A stretch of DNA of 64,000 bases, from positions 682,001-746,000 of the forward strand of contig NZ_NOIN01000002.1 of the NCBI RefSeq assembly GCF_014596565.1, written 5' to 3'. This document shows positions 8,186 to 16,662 of this stretch, piece after piece (within the stretch, counting starts at the first letter, position 1; every line of letters starts with the position of its first letter). This DNA is from Pseudomonas sp. PSB18 (GTDB lineage: Bacteria; Pseudomonadota; Gammaproteobacteria; Pseudomonadales; Pseudomonadaceae). The notes under the pieces were generated by a model. It saw only the letters and a program-made list of their open reading frames with translations, was not told the DNA's origin and did no database searches. Both the position numbers and the translations under genes were made by a program.

Positions 8186-9799
8186 ATGAAGGCTGCCCGA
8201 GAAACCCTGCAAAGCTGGCTCCATCGCCCTCTCTTCCTGGCGACGGTAGCGGCTGCCCTGAGTACGCTGCTCCTGCTGGCGGGGAGCCTGTTCGTTGTCA
8301 TGCAGCAGACCCAGCAGCGCGAAAGCGACTTGATGAATGCCCAGGGTGAACGTTTCCTGCAAAGGCTGGAACAGCTTTTCGGGCAGTTGCGCGAAAGCCT
8401 CGATGACCTGCAAAACCAACCGCTGCGCGGGTGCGACGACGAGATGATCGCGACCTTGCAACAGGTCAGCTTCAACTACCGCTTCGTCTACGAGGCGGTG
8501 TATATCGACAGTCGCGGTACTTGCTCCAGTCGTCCACGCCAGAGTGGATTGTCCCTTGCCCATGCGCCCGACTTACGGGGCCCGACCTACAGTTATTGGC
8601 TAAACACCACCACTGAGCCCGATGAAAACCGAGCTGCACTGATGTTGGGGCGTGGTAACTTTCGGGTCGCCACCTCCAGAGGGCATCTGACCGACGTGGT
8701 TGATCTGCCGCCCGGCAGCAGCCTGCTGGTGGTCCTGGACCATGGCGAGCGTGCCGTTCCCGTGCTGGGGAGCGATCAATATTGGCCCCCCACCGAGCCT
8801 TGGCCGCCGAAAAACCGCAATGCCCTGCAGGTGACAGCGACCCGGCTGATCTATCGCATGAAGACCGACAGTCCGGAATATCAACTGGTGCTGATTGCCC
8901 AGCGCAACGGCTTTCATATTCCGGCGAACGCTTGGTGGATGCTGCCCACCAGCCTGATATTGGGCCTGGGGATCGGTTTCCTGGTGTTTCTGCTGGCGCG
9001 CCAGCGTCAATCCATGGATGTCGAGCTGCATGGGGCCATCCGGCGAGGTGAGTTCCAGGTGCTGTATCAGCCGATTTTCGACTTGCGCAGCCGTAATTGT
9101 GTCGGTGCTGAAGCCTTGTTGCGCTGGCGGCGACCGGACGGCTCCTTGACCAGCCCGGAGCTGTTCATTCCGATGGCGGAAGATACCGGGCAGATCCGCC
9201 AGATCACCGACTTCGTCTTGCAGCGGCTGTTTGACCAGCTGGGTCAGCTCTTGCGAGCCAATCCGCAGCTCTATATTTCGGTGAACCTGGCGGCATGCGA
9301 TGTGATGGTGCCGCGCATCGGCGAAGTGATCGCCCGCTTGCTGGCGCGGCATCGGGTGTCGGCGCGGCAGATTGCCTTTGAAGTGACGGAGCGCGGGCTG
9401 ATCGATGTATTGGTTGCCAGGGATAACCTACAATCGTTACGCGATGTGGGTCATCAGGTGCTGATCGACGACTTCGGCACCGGTTATTGCAGCCTGGCTT
9501 ACCTGCAGACCCTGCCGGTGGACTGCTTGAAAATCGACAAGGCCTTTATCGATGCCCTCGGCCACGATGCCGCCAGCAGCGGCGTGGCCCCGCACATCAT
9601 TCGCATGGCCCACGCGTTGCAACTCAAGGTGATTGCAGAAGGGATCGAGCACGAGGCTCAGGCGTCATACCTGCGTAGCGAAGGCGTAACGTTTGGCCAG
9701 GGTTGGCTGTTTGCCCACGCCCTCAGTGCCGTGCAGTTCATTGAACTGATTACCCGCGGTCGACGACGACTTGGGCGGCGCCTGGACGACGAGGCTTAG
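8186..9799 (+). CDS. CSS-motif EAL-domain c-di-GMP phosphodiesterase
   Basis: 537 residues from ATG 8186 (a TTG one codon earlier is also possible). Two membrane segments (about residues 18-42 and 253-274) flank a periplasmic domain carrying the CSS motif (Cys-Ser-Ser after the first disulfide-prone Cys of RGCDDE). The cytoplasmic EAL domain keeps the catalytic set: EALLRW, Asn in NLAAC, Glu in VTERG, DDFGTG, Lys in LKIDK, and Glu in AEGIE. In this family the periplasmic cysteines link redox state (DsbA/DsbB) to phosphodiesterase activity. It is 2-3 genes from dsbA and dgcH, so a c-di-GMP source and sink sit side by side. Specific ortholog not named. Confidence 0.9.
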   Translation: MKAARETLQSWLHRPLFLATVAAALSTLLLLAGSLFVVMQQTQQRESDLMNAQGERFLQRLEQLFGQLRESLDDLQNQPLRGCDDEMIATLQQVSFNYRFVYEAVYIDSRGTCSSRPRQSGLSLAHAPDLRGPTYSYWLNTTTEPDENRAALMLGRGNFRVATSRGHLTDVVDLPPGSSLLVVLDHGERAVPVLGSDQYWPPTEPWPPKNRNALQVTATRLIYRMKTDSPEYQLVLIAQRNGFHIPANAWWMLPTSLILGLGIGFLVFLLARQRQSMDVELHGAIRRGEFQVLYQPIFDLRSRNCVGAEALLRWRRPDGSLTSPELFIPMAEDTGQIRQITDFVLQRLFDQLGQLLRANPQLYISVNLAACDVMVPRIGEVIARLLARHRVSARQIAFEVTERGLIDVLVARDNLQSLRDVGHQVLIDDFGTGYCSLAYLQTLPVDCLKIDKAFIDALGHDAASSGVAPHIIRMAHALQLKVIAEGIEHEAQASYLRSEGVTFGQGWLFAHALSAVQFIELITRGRRRLGRRLDDEA

Positions 9800-9810
9800 A
9801 CAATACGGCC

Positions 9811-11601
9811 TCAAACCGTCAGCGCCATGTAGAACTGGGTGCCCTGCCCTGGCCTTGAGTAGACACCCATGCGCCCACCATGGAGCTGAACGATCTCCTT
9901 GCACAGCGCCAGCCCGAGGCCTGCGCCACCTTTCTTGCGTCCGACCTGGACAAACGGTTCGAAGATCCGCCCCTGTTGACCATAGGCAATGCCTTCGCCG
10001 TTGTCTTCGACGCTGATGATCACCCGTTCGCCATGGCGCCGGCCCTGCAGGCGGATCTGGCCGTTGTCGCCGGTGTGCCGCATGGCGTTGTCGATCAGGT
10101 TATCCAGCACCCGCTCCAGCTGCGCCGCGTCGGCATGCAGGCGCGGCAGCGGGCCCTGGATTGCCACGAGCAACTCGATGCCCTTGGCTTGGGCCTGGGC
10201 GGCAAATCGCAGGCGGGCCGCTTCCAGCAAGTCTTCGATGGAGCAAGGGGCCAGGGTCAGCTTTTGCAGGCCGTTCTGGTAGCGCGAGAAGTTCAGCAGG
10301 TCATTGATGAGCTGCATCAGCCGCTGCATTTCTTCATTGACGGTGTCGAGCAGGTCAGCCTCGCGGGACTCTTCAGGAAAATGGACGCGCTCGCGCAACA
10401 GCCCGAACGCCATGTGCATGCCGGTCACCGGCGTTCGCAGCTCGTGGGAAGCCCGTAACACGAACTCACTGCGTACCCGTTCGAAGGCGCGTTGTTCGGT
10501 GACGTCGTGCAGCACCATCACCGCCCCGAGAATATGCCCCTGGGTATGGCTGACGGGCGTGAGACTGTAGGTCAACAAGCGGGATTCGCCATCCACCTCG
10601 ATGCTCAGGTCGTCCGGTGCCCGCTCCAGCGTTCCGCCGCGCAGCACCAGGTGCAATTCCTTGTCCAGATCCGGGCGTCCAAGCGCCTCGCCCAATCCCT
10701 GCCCCAGGCGTTCCTCGTCCCAGCCCAATTGTCGTTGGGCGACCGGGTTCAGGTGCTCCAGCCGGCCCTGGCGGTCGATCATCAGCAAGCCATCGTCGAT
10801 GCTGTCGAGCACCGCTTGCAAGCGCTGCTGGCCGGCCAGCAGCTCATCGACATTGGTGGCCTGATGCTCACGCAGGGCCTGGGCCATGATTCCGAAGCGA
10901 CGTGTCAGCAGGTTCAGTTCAGGGGAAGAGGAAACCGGCAACGTCACTTCGAAGTTGCCCTGGCCGATGTCGTCCGCCGCCGAAACCAGTGCTTCGATCG
11001 GTGTCCCGAAACGCCGGGCGATGCCATGGGCCGTGATGAAACCGATGACCAGCACCGCCACCCCCACCAACCCCAGCAGGCTGGAAATCAGCAACGCTCG
11101 GTCACGGGCGCGGGTCTGGGTGTCGCTGATGTTGTTCAAGGCGTGCCGATACCCTTCGATCAGCCCGTTACGCAACACGTTGAATTTCTCAGTGAGGTCC
11201 TGGATGCCCGTGAGCTGCGGCGGCTGCTGGCGAGTGGCCGCAAAGGCCTCGAGAAACCCAAGGTAGTCGGCTTTGGCCTGGGTGAAGTTCGTCATCGGCT
11301 CCTCCAGGCCCTGCTCGTGCGTGATGCCCTCTTCCAACAGACCGAAATATTGCTGCTTGGACGCTTCGAGCGCAGCCAGGTCGGGCTTGTCATCGAGCAT
11401 GATCATCAACTGGTCGCCCAGGGTCTGGCGCAGTTTGAGGCCCAGGTCCAACAGGATGAAGTTGTCACGCACCGATTGTTCCTGGGTATTGGCCATTTGC
11501 ATCACGCTGACCAAGCCAAGCAGCAATCCCAGCAAAGCCACCGTTATCAAGGCCGAGATACTGAGAAACAGTCGAGTGCGCAGCTTCATCGCCAGTTTCA
11601 T
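9811..11601 (-). CDS. kinB: Alginate-associated sensor histidine kinase KinB
   Basis: 596 residues from MKLAMKLR (11601), matching the usual ~595; the frame is open further upstream but those codons lie inside algB. Order: membrane segment about 10-33, periplasmic sensor domain to about 165, second membrane segment about 170-192, HAMP, PAS (about 255-360), HisKA with H-box RASHELRTPVTG, and HATPase with N-box NLIDNAMRHTG, DNGEGI and GGAGLGL. It controls AlgB phosphorylation and, in P. aeruginosa, restrains regulated proteolysis of MucA and thus alginate production. Ten bases separate it from algB; the two form one minus-strand operon. Confidence 0.95.
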   Translation of the reverse strand: MKLAMKLRTRLFLSISALITVALLGLLLGLVSVMQMANTQEQSVRDNFILLDLGLKLRQTLGDQLMIMLDDKPDLAALEASKQQYFGLLEEGITHEQGLEEPMTNFTQAKADYLGFLEAFAATRQQPPQLTGIQDLTEKFNVLRNGLIEGYRHALNNISDTQTRARDRALLISSLLGLVGVAVLVIGFITAHGIARRFGTPIEALVSAADDIGQGNFEVTLPVSSSPELNLLTRRFGIMAQALREHQATNVDELLAGQQRLQAVLDSIDDGLLMIDRQGRLEHLNPVAQRQLGWDEERLGQGLGEALGRPDLDKELHLVLRGGTLERAPDDLSIEVDGESRLLTYSLTPVSHTQGHILGAVMVLHDVTEQRAFERVRSEFVLRASHELRTPVTGMHMAFGLLRERVHFPEESREADLLDTVNEEMQRLMQLINDLLNFSRYQNGLQKLTLAPCSIEDLLEAARLRFAAQAQAKGIELLVAIQGPLPRLHADAAQLERVLDNLIDNAMRHTGDNGQIRLQGRRHGERVIISVEDNGEGIAYGQQGRIFEPFVQVGRKKGGAGLGLALCKEIVQLHGGRMGVYSRPGQGTQFYMALTV

Positions 11602-11611
11602 AGGGTACCGC

Positions 11612-12958
11612 TCATAGGTTGTATTGCTTGCGTTTGCGATACAGCGTGGAAGCATCGATGCCCAGGGTCTTGGCCGCCTGGTCCAGCGTATCGGCCGTGG
11701 CCAGCACCGCACCGATGTGGGCCTTTTCCAGTTCGTCGAGGCTCAGCGCGGCGCCGATGCGCGGTGCGTTGTTCACCGGTTGCTCGGCCATGCCCAAATG
11801 ACTGATCTCAACTTTTTCCTGGGGACAGATGATGCTGGCACGCTCCACCACGTTACGCAGTTCCCGGATGTTGCCCGGCCAGCGGTAGCCTAGCAGCGCT
11901 TCACGGGCCTCATCGCTGAATCCTCGCGCCGGACGGGCATACTCCTTGACGAAGCGGGCCAGGAAGCGGTCCGCCAGGGTCAGGATGTCTTCGGCGCGCT
12001 CGCGCAGCGGCGGCAAATGCAGCGTGATGACATTCAACCGGTACAGCAGGTCCTCCCGAAAACGTCCGTCACGGACCATGTCTTCAAGGTTCAGGTTGGT
12101 CGCCGCGAGGATTCGCACGTCCGCACGGCGAGTGACCGGGTCGCCGACCCGTTCGTACTCCTTGTCCTGAATGAAACGCAACAATTTCGGTTGCAGTGTG
12201 AGGGGAAAATCGCCGATTTCGTCGAGAAACAGCGTTCCGCCGTCCGCCTGGTTGACCCGCCCCAGCGTGCTCTCGCTGGCACCGGTGAACGCACCACGGC
12301 TGTGACCGAACAATTCACTTTCCATCAGCTCGGTTGTCAGCGAGGGACAATTGATGATGACACAGGATTTTTTCGCGCGTTTGCTCCAGCCGTGGATCGC
12401 CCGGGCCAGTTCTCCCTTACCGGTACCGGACTCACCAAGAATCAGGATATTGGCGTCGGTGCTGGCCACCTGGCGGGCAGTCTCCAGCACCACCTTCATT
12501 GCCGGGCTGTGGGAGTCAAGGCCGTCCTTGGGTTTACGTATCTCGCCTTCCAGTGCCTCCAGCCTTGCCGACAGCTGGCGGACTTCCAGTTGCTTGGCGG
12601 TCGCCAGGCGCAACTGATCCGGGCTGCATGGCTTGACCAGATAGTCGGCCGCACCGGCCTGGATAGCATCCACTGCAGTGTCGACTGCCGAATGAGCGGT
12701 GACGATCACCACGCGCATCCACGGCGCCTGGATGCGCATCTGGGCCAGCACATCGAGGCCGTTGTCTTCGCCCAGGCGAAGATCGAGAAAACACAGGTCG
12801 AATACCTGGCGCTGCAACAAGGTGTCGGCCTGGGCGGCGCTGTTGGCGGTGGCGACGGTATAGCCTTCGTCTTCCAGGCAATAGCGGAACGTACGCAGGA
12901 TGGCGGACTCATCGTCTACCAGCAGAATGCGGCCTTGATGCTCAGTGGCTGATTCCAT
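11612..12958 (-). CDS. algB: NtrC-family response regulator AlgB
   Basis: 448 residues. Receiver domain with the phosphoacceptor Asp59 (CFLDLRLG), AAA+ sigma-54 interaction domain with Walker A GESGTGKGE, the GAFTGA loop (ELFGHSRGAFTGA) and Walker B GGTLFLDEIGD, and a C-terminal Fis-type helix-turn-helix (LDQAAKTLGIDASTLYRKR). AlgB activates alginate genes and links KinB and photoreceptor BphP signals in P. aeruginosa. First gene of the algB-kinB operon. GAFTGA intact implies it can engage sigma-54, although algD activation is reported not to require it. Confidence 0.96.
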   Translation of the reverse strand: MESATEHQGRILLVDDESAILRTFRYCLEDEGYTVATANSAAQADTLLQRQVFDLCFLDLRLGEDNGLDVLAQMRIQAPWMRVVIVTAHSAVDTAVDAIQAGAADYLVKPCSPDQLRLATAKQLEVRQLSARLEALEGEIRKPKDGLDSHSPAMKVVLETARQVASTDANILILGESGTGKGELARAIHGWSKRAKKSCVIINCPSLTTELMESELFGHSRGAFTGASESTLGRVNQADGGTLFLDEIGDFPLTLQPKLLRFIQDKEYERVGDPVTRRADVRILAATNLNLEDMVRDGRFREDLLYRLNVITLHLPPLRERAEDILTLADRFLARFVKEYARPARGFSDEAREALLGYRWPGNIRELRNVVERASIICPQEKVEISHLGMAEQPVNNAPRIGAALSLDELEKAHIGAVLATADTLDQAAKTLGIDASTLYRKRKQYNL

Positions 12959-13395
12959 TTTTCCTACGCTCCTTTAATGAATGATGTTGGTTAGTGTCAG
13001 AAAAATCGGGCAAGTTGCATGGTCGATTCTGAGCGAATATTACCTATAGAAAGGGTCGCCGTGAGCTGTGGCGTTCTAAAGACCTGATTTGTGTATGTTT
13101 TTTCGGGTTCGTCCGCGATGAGTGACCAGGCCTGCCCATTCCGACCGCTATTTACGGTCGGCAATTCAAAAAGAATCCGATCGCCTTTCTCCCCTTCATT
13201 CGTGCAATACGCACGACTCCGTCCAGGGCCATCGTGCAGGATGCGCTTTTGCAATTTTACGGATCAGATGTAACCGTATGATTATTAAAGGGTTTTTCTC
13301 GATAAAATTCTGGCATGCCGCCTGCAATAGTCTGGTCATCGTGGCGTTAGAGCGCCTCAACCAGATCACCACCCGGGGTGGGGAGGAATTCCAGG
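12959..13395. other. 437-base gap: algB promoter region and leader of 13396 gene
   Basis: No convincing gene is present on either strand. It must hold the algB promoter (leftward) and the promoter of the 13396-14395 cluster (rightward), including the sigma-54-like site at 13311. A pair of short AT-rich tracts lies at 13020-13060 and 13275-13305. Confidence 0.6.
13311..13326 (+). promoter_or_regulatory. Possible sigma-54 promoter
   Basis: TGGCATGCCGCCTGCA has GG and GC elements exactly ten bases apart, matching TGGCACG-N4-TTGCA at 10 of 12 informative positions. It lies 70 bases before the ATG at 13396 and next to the NtrC-type gene algB. Prediction only. Confidence 0.45.
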
Positions 13396-13683
13396 ATGAA
13401 TTTGCAACGTGCCGCCCGATTACCCATTACCTCCCTGCACATCCAGCAGGGGTTGTGGGCTGTTCTGGCATTGCTGGTGACCCTCGTCGTGGGCCAGCAA
13501 CTGCTCCTCTGGCACTACAGCCAGCAGCCCGAGCCAGCGCCGGTGTCGATTCATCGAGCTCCTCAAACCCACTTCAGCGCCGTCAGCAGCGTCTCGGAAG
13601 CGTCCTCCTCGATGCGGATGATGGATGTCGATCAGGCTCAGCCGATCACCGACATGCCCCGTCAGGAGCGCTGGGTGTTTTAA
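13396..13683 (+). CDS. Small single-pass membrane protein, unknown function
   Basis: 95 residues from ATG 13396, chosen because GGAGG at 13382-13386 sits nine bases before it; a GTG six codons earlier would ignore that RBS. One membrane helix (about residues 21-44, IQQGLWAVLALLVTLVVGQQ) is followed by a Ser/Pro-rich polar tail ending RQERWVF. No domain recognised. It lies in the position of the hypothetical gene beside algB in P. aeruginosa and is followed after 80 bases by DUF1328 and Ivy genes in the same direction, suggesting a shared envelope-stress role. Confidence 0.75.
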   Translation: MNLQRAARLPITSLHIQQGLWAVLALLVTLVVGQQLLLWHYSQQPEPAPVSIHRAPQTHFSAVSSVSEASSSMRMMDVDQAQPITDMPRQERWVF

Positions 13684-13742
13684 CTCGATGACCGTGCGTC
13701 CGACGCGTCCGGAACCATTCCAAGCAGTCCCTAACTAAATAG

Positions 13743-13928
<186 letters not shown>

Positions 13929-13930
13929 CC

Positions 13931-14395
13931 ATGAACGCTGCATTGAAAGGACTGGCCGCCGCCCTGCTAATGGGCGGCAGTGCCATGGCAATGGCTGCCA
14001 ATGACGGACAAATGCGGGTCAATCAATTGCTTGAGGCTGACGCGCAGTACCGTGAAACCTGGCAGCACGTCGTCAAGAAAGAAGAGCGCCTGCCGGAATG
14101 GGTCATGAATCTGTCAGGCGATTCGGAACAGATGAACGCTGTCGAGGAAGACGGCGACAAATATCTGGTGGGTCCACTCTGTGAAACCCAGGCGACGTGC
14201 CGCAACGAGCGCTTGTTCGTGGCTTTCAGTTTCGACAAGGACAAGGCCTACGCCTTACTGGTGGAGGTACCCGCCGGGTTGCCCGCCGACAAGTCGCCAA
14301 GCCGTCATGCCAACTACCGCTTCCTCGGCAATCCCGATGAAGGTATGCAAGAACTGTTAATGGAACAACTCAAGAAAGATCCCAACTGGTACTAA
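13931..14395 (+). CDS. Ivy-family inhibitor of vertebrate (C-type) lysozyme, periplasmic
   Basis: 154 residues with signal peptide 1-23 (MAMAANA-like end). The region ERLPEWVMNLSG aligns with the LPAWVM segment of E. coli Ivy, and a two-cysteine loop follows (CETQATC then RNERLFVAFS). In E. coli Ivy the loop is CKPHDC and its histidine enters the lysozyme active site; here the loop has no His, as might fit an Ivyp2-like paralogue with weak or different activity. Length is normal for the family. Neighbour of DUF1328 and of algB, as in P. aeruginosa. Fold assignment is good; inhibitor activity is inferred. Confidence 0.8.
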   Translation: MNAALKGLAAALLMGGSAMAMAANDGQMRVNQLLEADAQYRETWQHVVKKEERLPEWVMNLSGDSEQMNAVEEDGDKYLVGPLCETQATCRNERLFVAFSFDKDKAYALLVEVPAGLPADKSPSRHANYRFLGNPDEGMQELLMEQLKKDPNWY

Positions 14396-14407
14396 GTTCT
14401 GGATAAC

Positions 14408-14431
14408 GGGAAAAGCAGCCTCGCTTTTCCC
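14408..14431 (+). terminator. Hairpin after ivy gene
   Basis: GGGAAAAGC (14408-14416) pairs perfectly with GCTTTTCCC (14423-14431) across a six-base loop. There is no T run, so it may be an mRNA-end stabiliser rather than a true terminator. Confidence 0.6.
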
Positions 14432-15098
14432 CTGCACAGCCCGAGGAGGGCCGATGCATGACCAGGGGGCCGGGACGTTCTGACCATTCAGGGTCGGAGT
14501 GACCTACGGGCACAAGGGGTGCCTGCGAAAGGGCCGGGTCAGGAAAAAGCTGCGACGCAGGTTCGTGCAAACGTAACGGCTTGGCGAACCTGCGTAGAGC
14601 TTAACCAGTAAGAAGCCCGTTCCAGAGCGGCTGGTTATTCGAACTTCACACCCGCCCACACTGTGCGGCATTTTGTCCCGTCACATCTCTCCTTTCCCTG
14701 ACGTCTGACCGTATATCGGAGAGCTTTCCAGCGCTTGCCGTTGCCCTCGGCTCGTCAGCGGGTAGCCGTTTCATCGGTTTTTCCGACAAGTGAAATAAAG
14801 CCCGGCTACGCTGAAACCGCCGGTTACGGCATTTATGCCTGATGAAATGGCGCATTCGGTCCACTTGGGATGCGAGTTTCGTTTTGAAAATCTCATGCCG
14901 ATTCGGCATAGGGTAGGCGTTTACGGCATTAGACGTGCCCACCTCGCATCGCAATAGTTGCGCCTTTTTTCGCCCGCCAGTAAGCCGCCAGTGCGCGCTC
15001 GGGGTGACCTTATACGGGGGCAGGAGCACGACTCGTATCGCCATGGGGCGGTTCGATTTGCGCTTCTGTCCGAGTCCAAACGAAGTAAGGGTAACGAT
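14432..15098. other. 667-base gap before gltP
   Basis: No reading frame here looks real. The stretch probably carries the gltP promoter and a long leader. A perfect dyad ATGCCGA-T-TCGGCAT lies at 14895-14909 and could be an operator; a weak hairpin with a T run lies at 14950-14970 (CGCAA-TAG-TTGCG, then CC and six T). An sRNA here cannot be excluded. Confidence 0.5.
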
Positions 15099-16430
15099 AT
15101 GAAGAAGGCAAAATTAAGCCTCGCCTGGCAGATCCTCATCGGTCTCGTGCTCGGGATTGCACTGGGCGCGCTGCTCAACCATTTCAGTGCCGAGAAGGCC
15201 TGGTGGATCAGCAACGTGCTGCAACCGGCGGGCGATATCTTTATCCGTCTGATCAAGATGATCGTGATCCCGATCGTGATTTCCTCGCTGATCGTCGGCA
15301 TTGCCGGGGTCGGTGACGCGAAGAAGCTCGGGCGTATCGGCCTCAAGACGATCCTCTACTTTGAAATCGTCACCACCATCGCCATTGTCGTCGGACTGCT
15401 GCTAGCGAACTTCTTCCATCCGGGCACCGGCATCGACATGAGCACCCTGGGCACGGTGGACATTTCCAAGTACCAGGCCACGGCCGCCGAAGTGCAGCAT
15501 GAGCATGCCTTCGTCCAGACCATTCTCAATCTGATCCCGTCGAACATCTTCGCCGCGCTGACTCGTGGCGAGATGCTGCCGATCATTTTCTTCTCCGTAC
15601 TGTTCGGCCTGGGTCTTTCCAGCCTGCAATCGGACCTGCGCGAGCCGCTGGTGAAGATGTTCCAGGGCGTGTCCGAAAGCATGTTCAAGGTCACCCATAT
15701 GATCATGCAGTACGCCCCGATCGGCGTGTTCGCGCTGATCGCAGTGACTGTGGCGAACTTCGGTTTCGCCTCTCTGCTGCCGCTGGCGAAACTGGTGATC
15801 CTGGTTTACGTCGCCATCGCTTTCTTCGCTTTCGTGGTCCTGGGCCTGATCGCCCGTCTGTTCGGTTTCTCGGTGCTCAAGCTGATGCGCATCTTCAAGG
15901 ACGAACTGGTGCTGGCCTACTCCACCGCCAGCTCCGAGACCGTGTTGCCGCGTGTGATCGAGAAGATGGAAGCCTACGGAGCCCCGAAAGCCATCTGCAG
16001 CTTCGTGGTGCCGACCGGTTATTCGTTCAACCTCGATGGTTCGACGCTGTACCAGAGCATCGCGGCGATTTTCATCGCCCAGCTGTACGGCATCGATCTG
16101 TCCATCAGCCAGCAATTGCTACTGGTGCTGACGCTGATGGTCACCTCCAAGGGGATCGCCGGCGTGCCGGGCGTGTCCTTCGTGGTCCTGCTGGCGACCC
16201 TGGGCAGCGTCGGTATCCCGCTGGAAGGTCTGGCCTTCATCGCCGGTGTCGACCGTGTCATGGACATGGCCCGTACCGCATTGAACGTGATCGGAAACGC
16301 CCTGGCCGTGCTGGTAATCTCGCGCTGGGAAGGCATGTACGATGACGCCAAGGGCCAGCGCTACTGGAATTCCCTGCCGCACTGGCGCAGCAAGGAGCCG
16401 CTGCCGGCCGGTGAGCCTTCCAGTCGCTGA
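15099..16430 (+). CDS. gltP: Glutamate/aspartate:proton symporter GltP (DAACS family)
   Basis: 443 residues from MKKAKLSL; the frame is open 47 codons upstream but those residues are not membrane-protein-like and the RBS-like AAGTAAGGG at 15083-15091 favours this ATG. Eight or more membrane segments. DAACS signatures are present: the serine-rich reentrant loop (STASSETVLPRV, about residues 269-280), the NLDG-type motif in FNLDGSTLYQS (about 309-319), and the second hairpin TSKGIAGVPG. The family imports dicarboxylic amino acids with H+ or Na+. Position matches P. aeruginosa gltP near the ivy gene. Confidence 0.93.
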   Translation: MKKAKLSLAWQILIGLVLGIALGALLNHFSAEKAWWISNVLQPAGDIFIRLIKMIVIPIVISSLIVGIAGVGDAKKLGRIGLKTILYFEIVTTIAIVVGLLLANFFHPGTGIDMSTLGTVDISKYQATAAEVQHEHAFVQTILNLIPSNIFAALTRGEMLPIIFFSVLFGLGLSSLQSDLREPLVKMFQGVSESMFKVTHMIMQYAPIGVFALIAVTVANFGFASLLPLAKLVILVYVAIAFFAFVVLGLIARLFGFSVLKLMRIFKDELVLAYSTASSETVLPRVIEKMEAYGAPKAICSFVVPTGYSFNLDGSTLYQSIAAIFIAQLYGIDLSISQQLLLVLTLMVTSKGIAGVPGVSFVVLLATLGSVGIPLEGLAFIAGVDRVMDMARTALNVIGNALAVLVISRWEGMYDDAKGQRYWNSLPHWRSKEPLPAGEPSSR

Positions 16431-16469
16431 TCCGCCTGGAACTGAAATGTTTGTGAGAGCAAAAATACC

Positions 16470-16560
16470 TGTGGGAGCAAAGCTTGCTCGCGATAGCAGT
16501 CTGTCAGCCACATCGAGCCAGCAGACCTTTCGCTGATCGCGAGCAAGCTTTGCTCCCACA
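16470..16560. repeat. REP pair, family A (TGTGGGAGC...GCTCCCACA)
   Basis: Two inverted units, TGTGGGAGCAAAGCTTGCTCGCGAT and its reverse complement, separated by a ~40-base spacer. Same family as copies at 22423, 25051, 31611, 34646, 34779, 48190, 48385 and 63517. Confidence 0.92.
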
Positions 16561-16585
16561 GGGAATGCTCTATGTACCCTGTCTG

Positions 16586-16608
16586 AACCCCGGAGAAATC
16601 CGGGGTTT
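16586..16608 (+). terminator. Rho-independent terminator
   Basis: AACCCCGGA (16586-16594), GAAA tetraloop, TCCGGGGTT (16599-16607) and a short T run. Most likely terminates gltP after the REP pair. Confidence 0.75.
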
Positions 16609-16662
16609 GTCGTTTCTGCCGGCCCCGCTATCATTCGCGGCATCTTCCGGGGGATTTAACCG

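Noticed and set aside
10492..11805. Long plus-strand frame opposite kinB and algB
   Set aside because: Mirror of the coding sequence on the other strand; composition rich in Gln/Arg/His without any family motif.
14646..15044. Possible hypothetical gene between ivy and gltP on the minus strand
   Set aside because: No RBS, no domain, Arg-rich product; best read as gltP upstream region.
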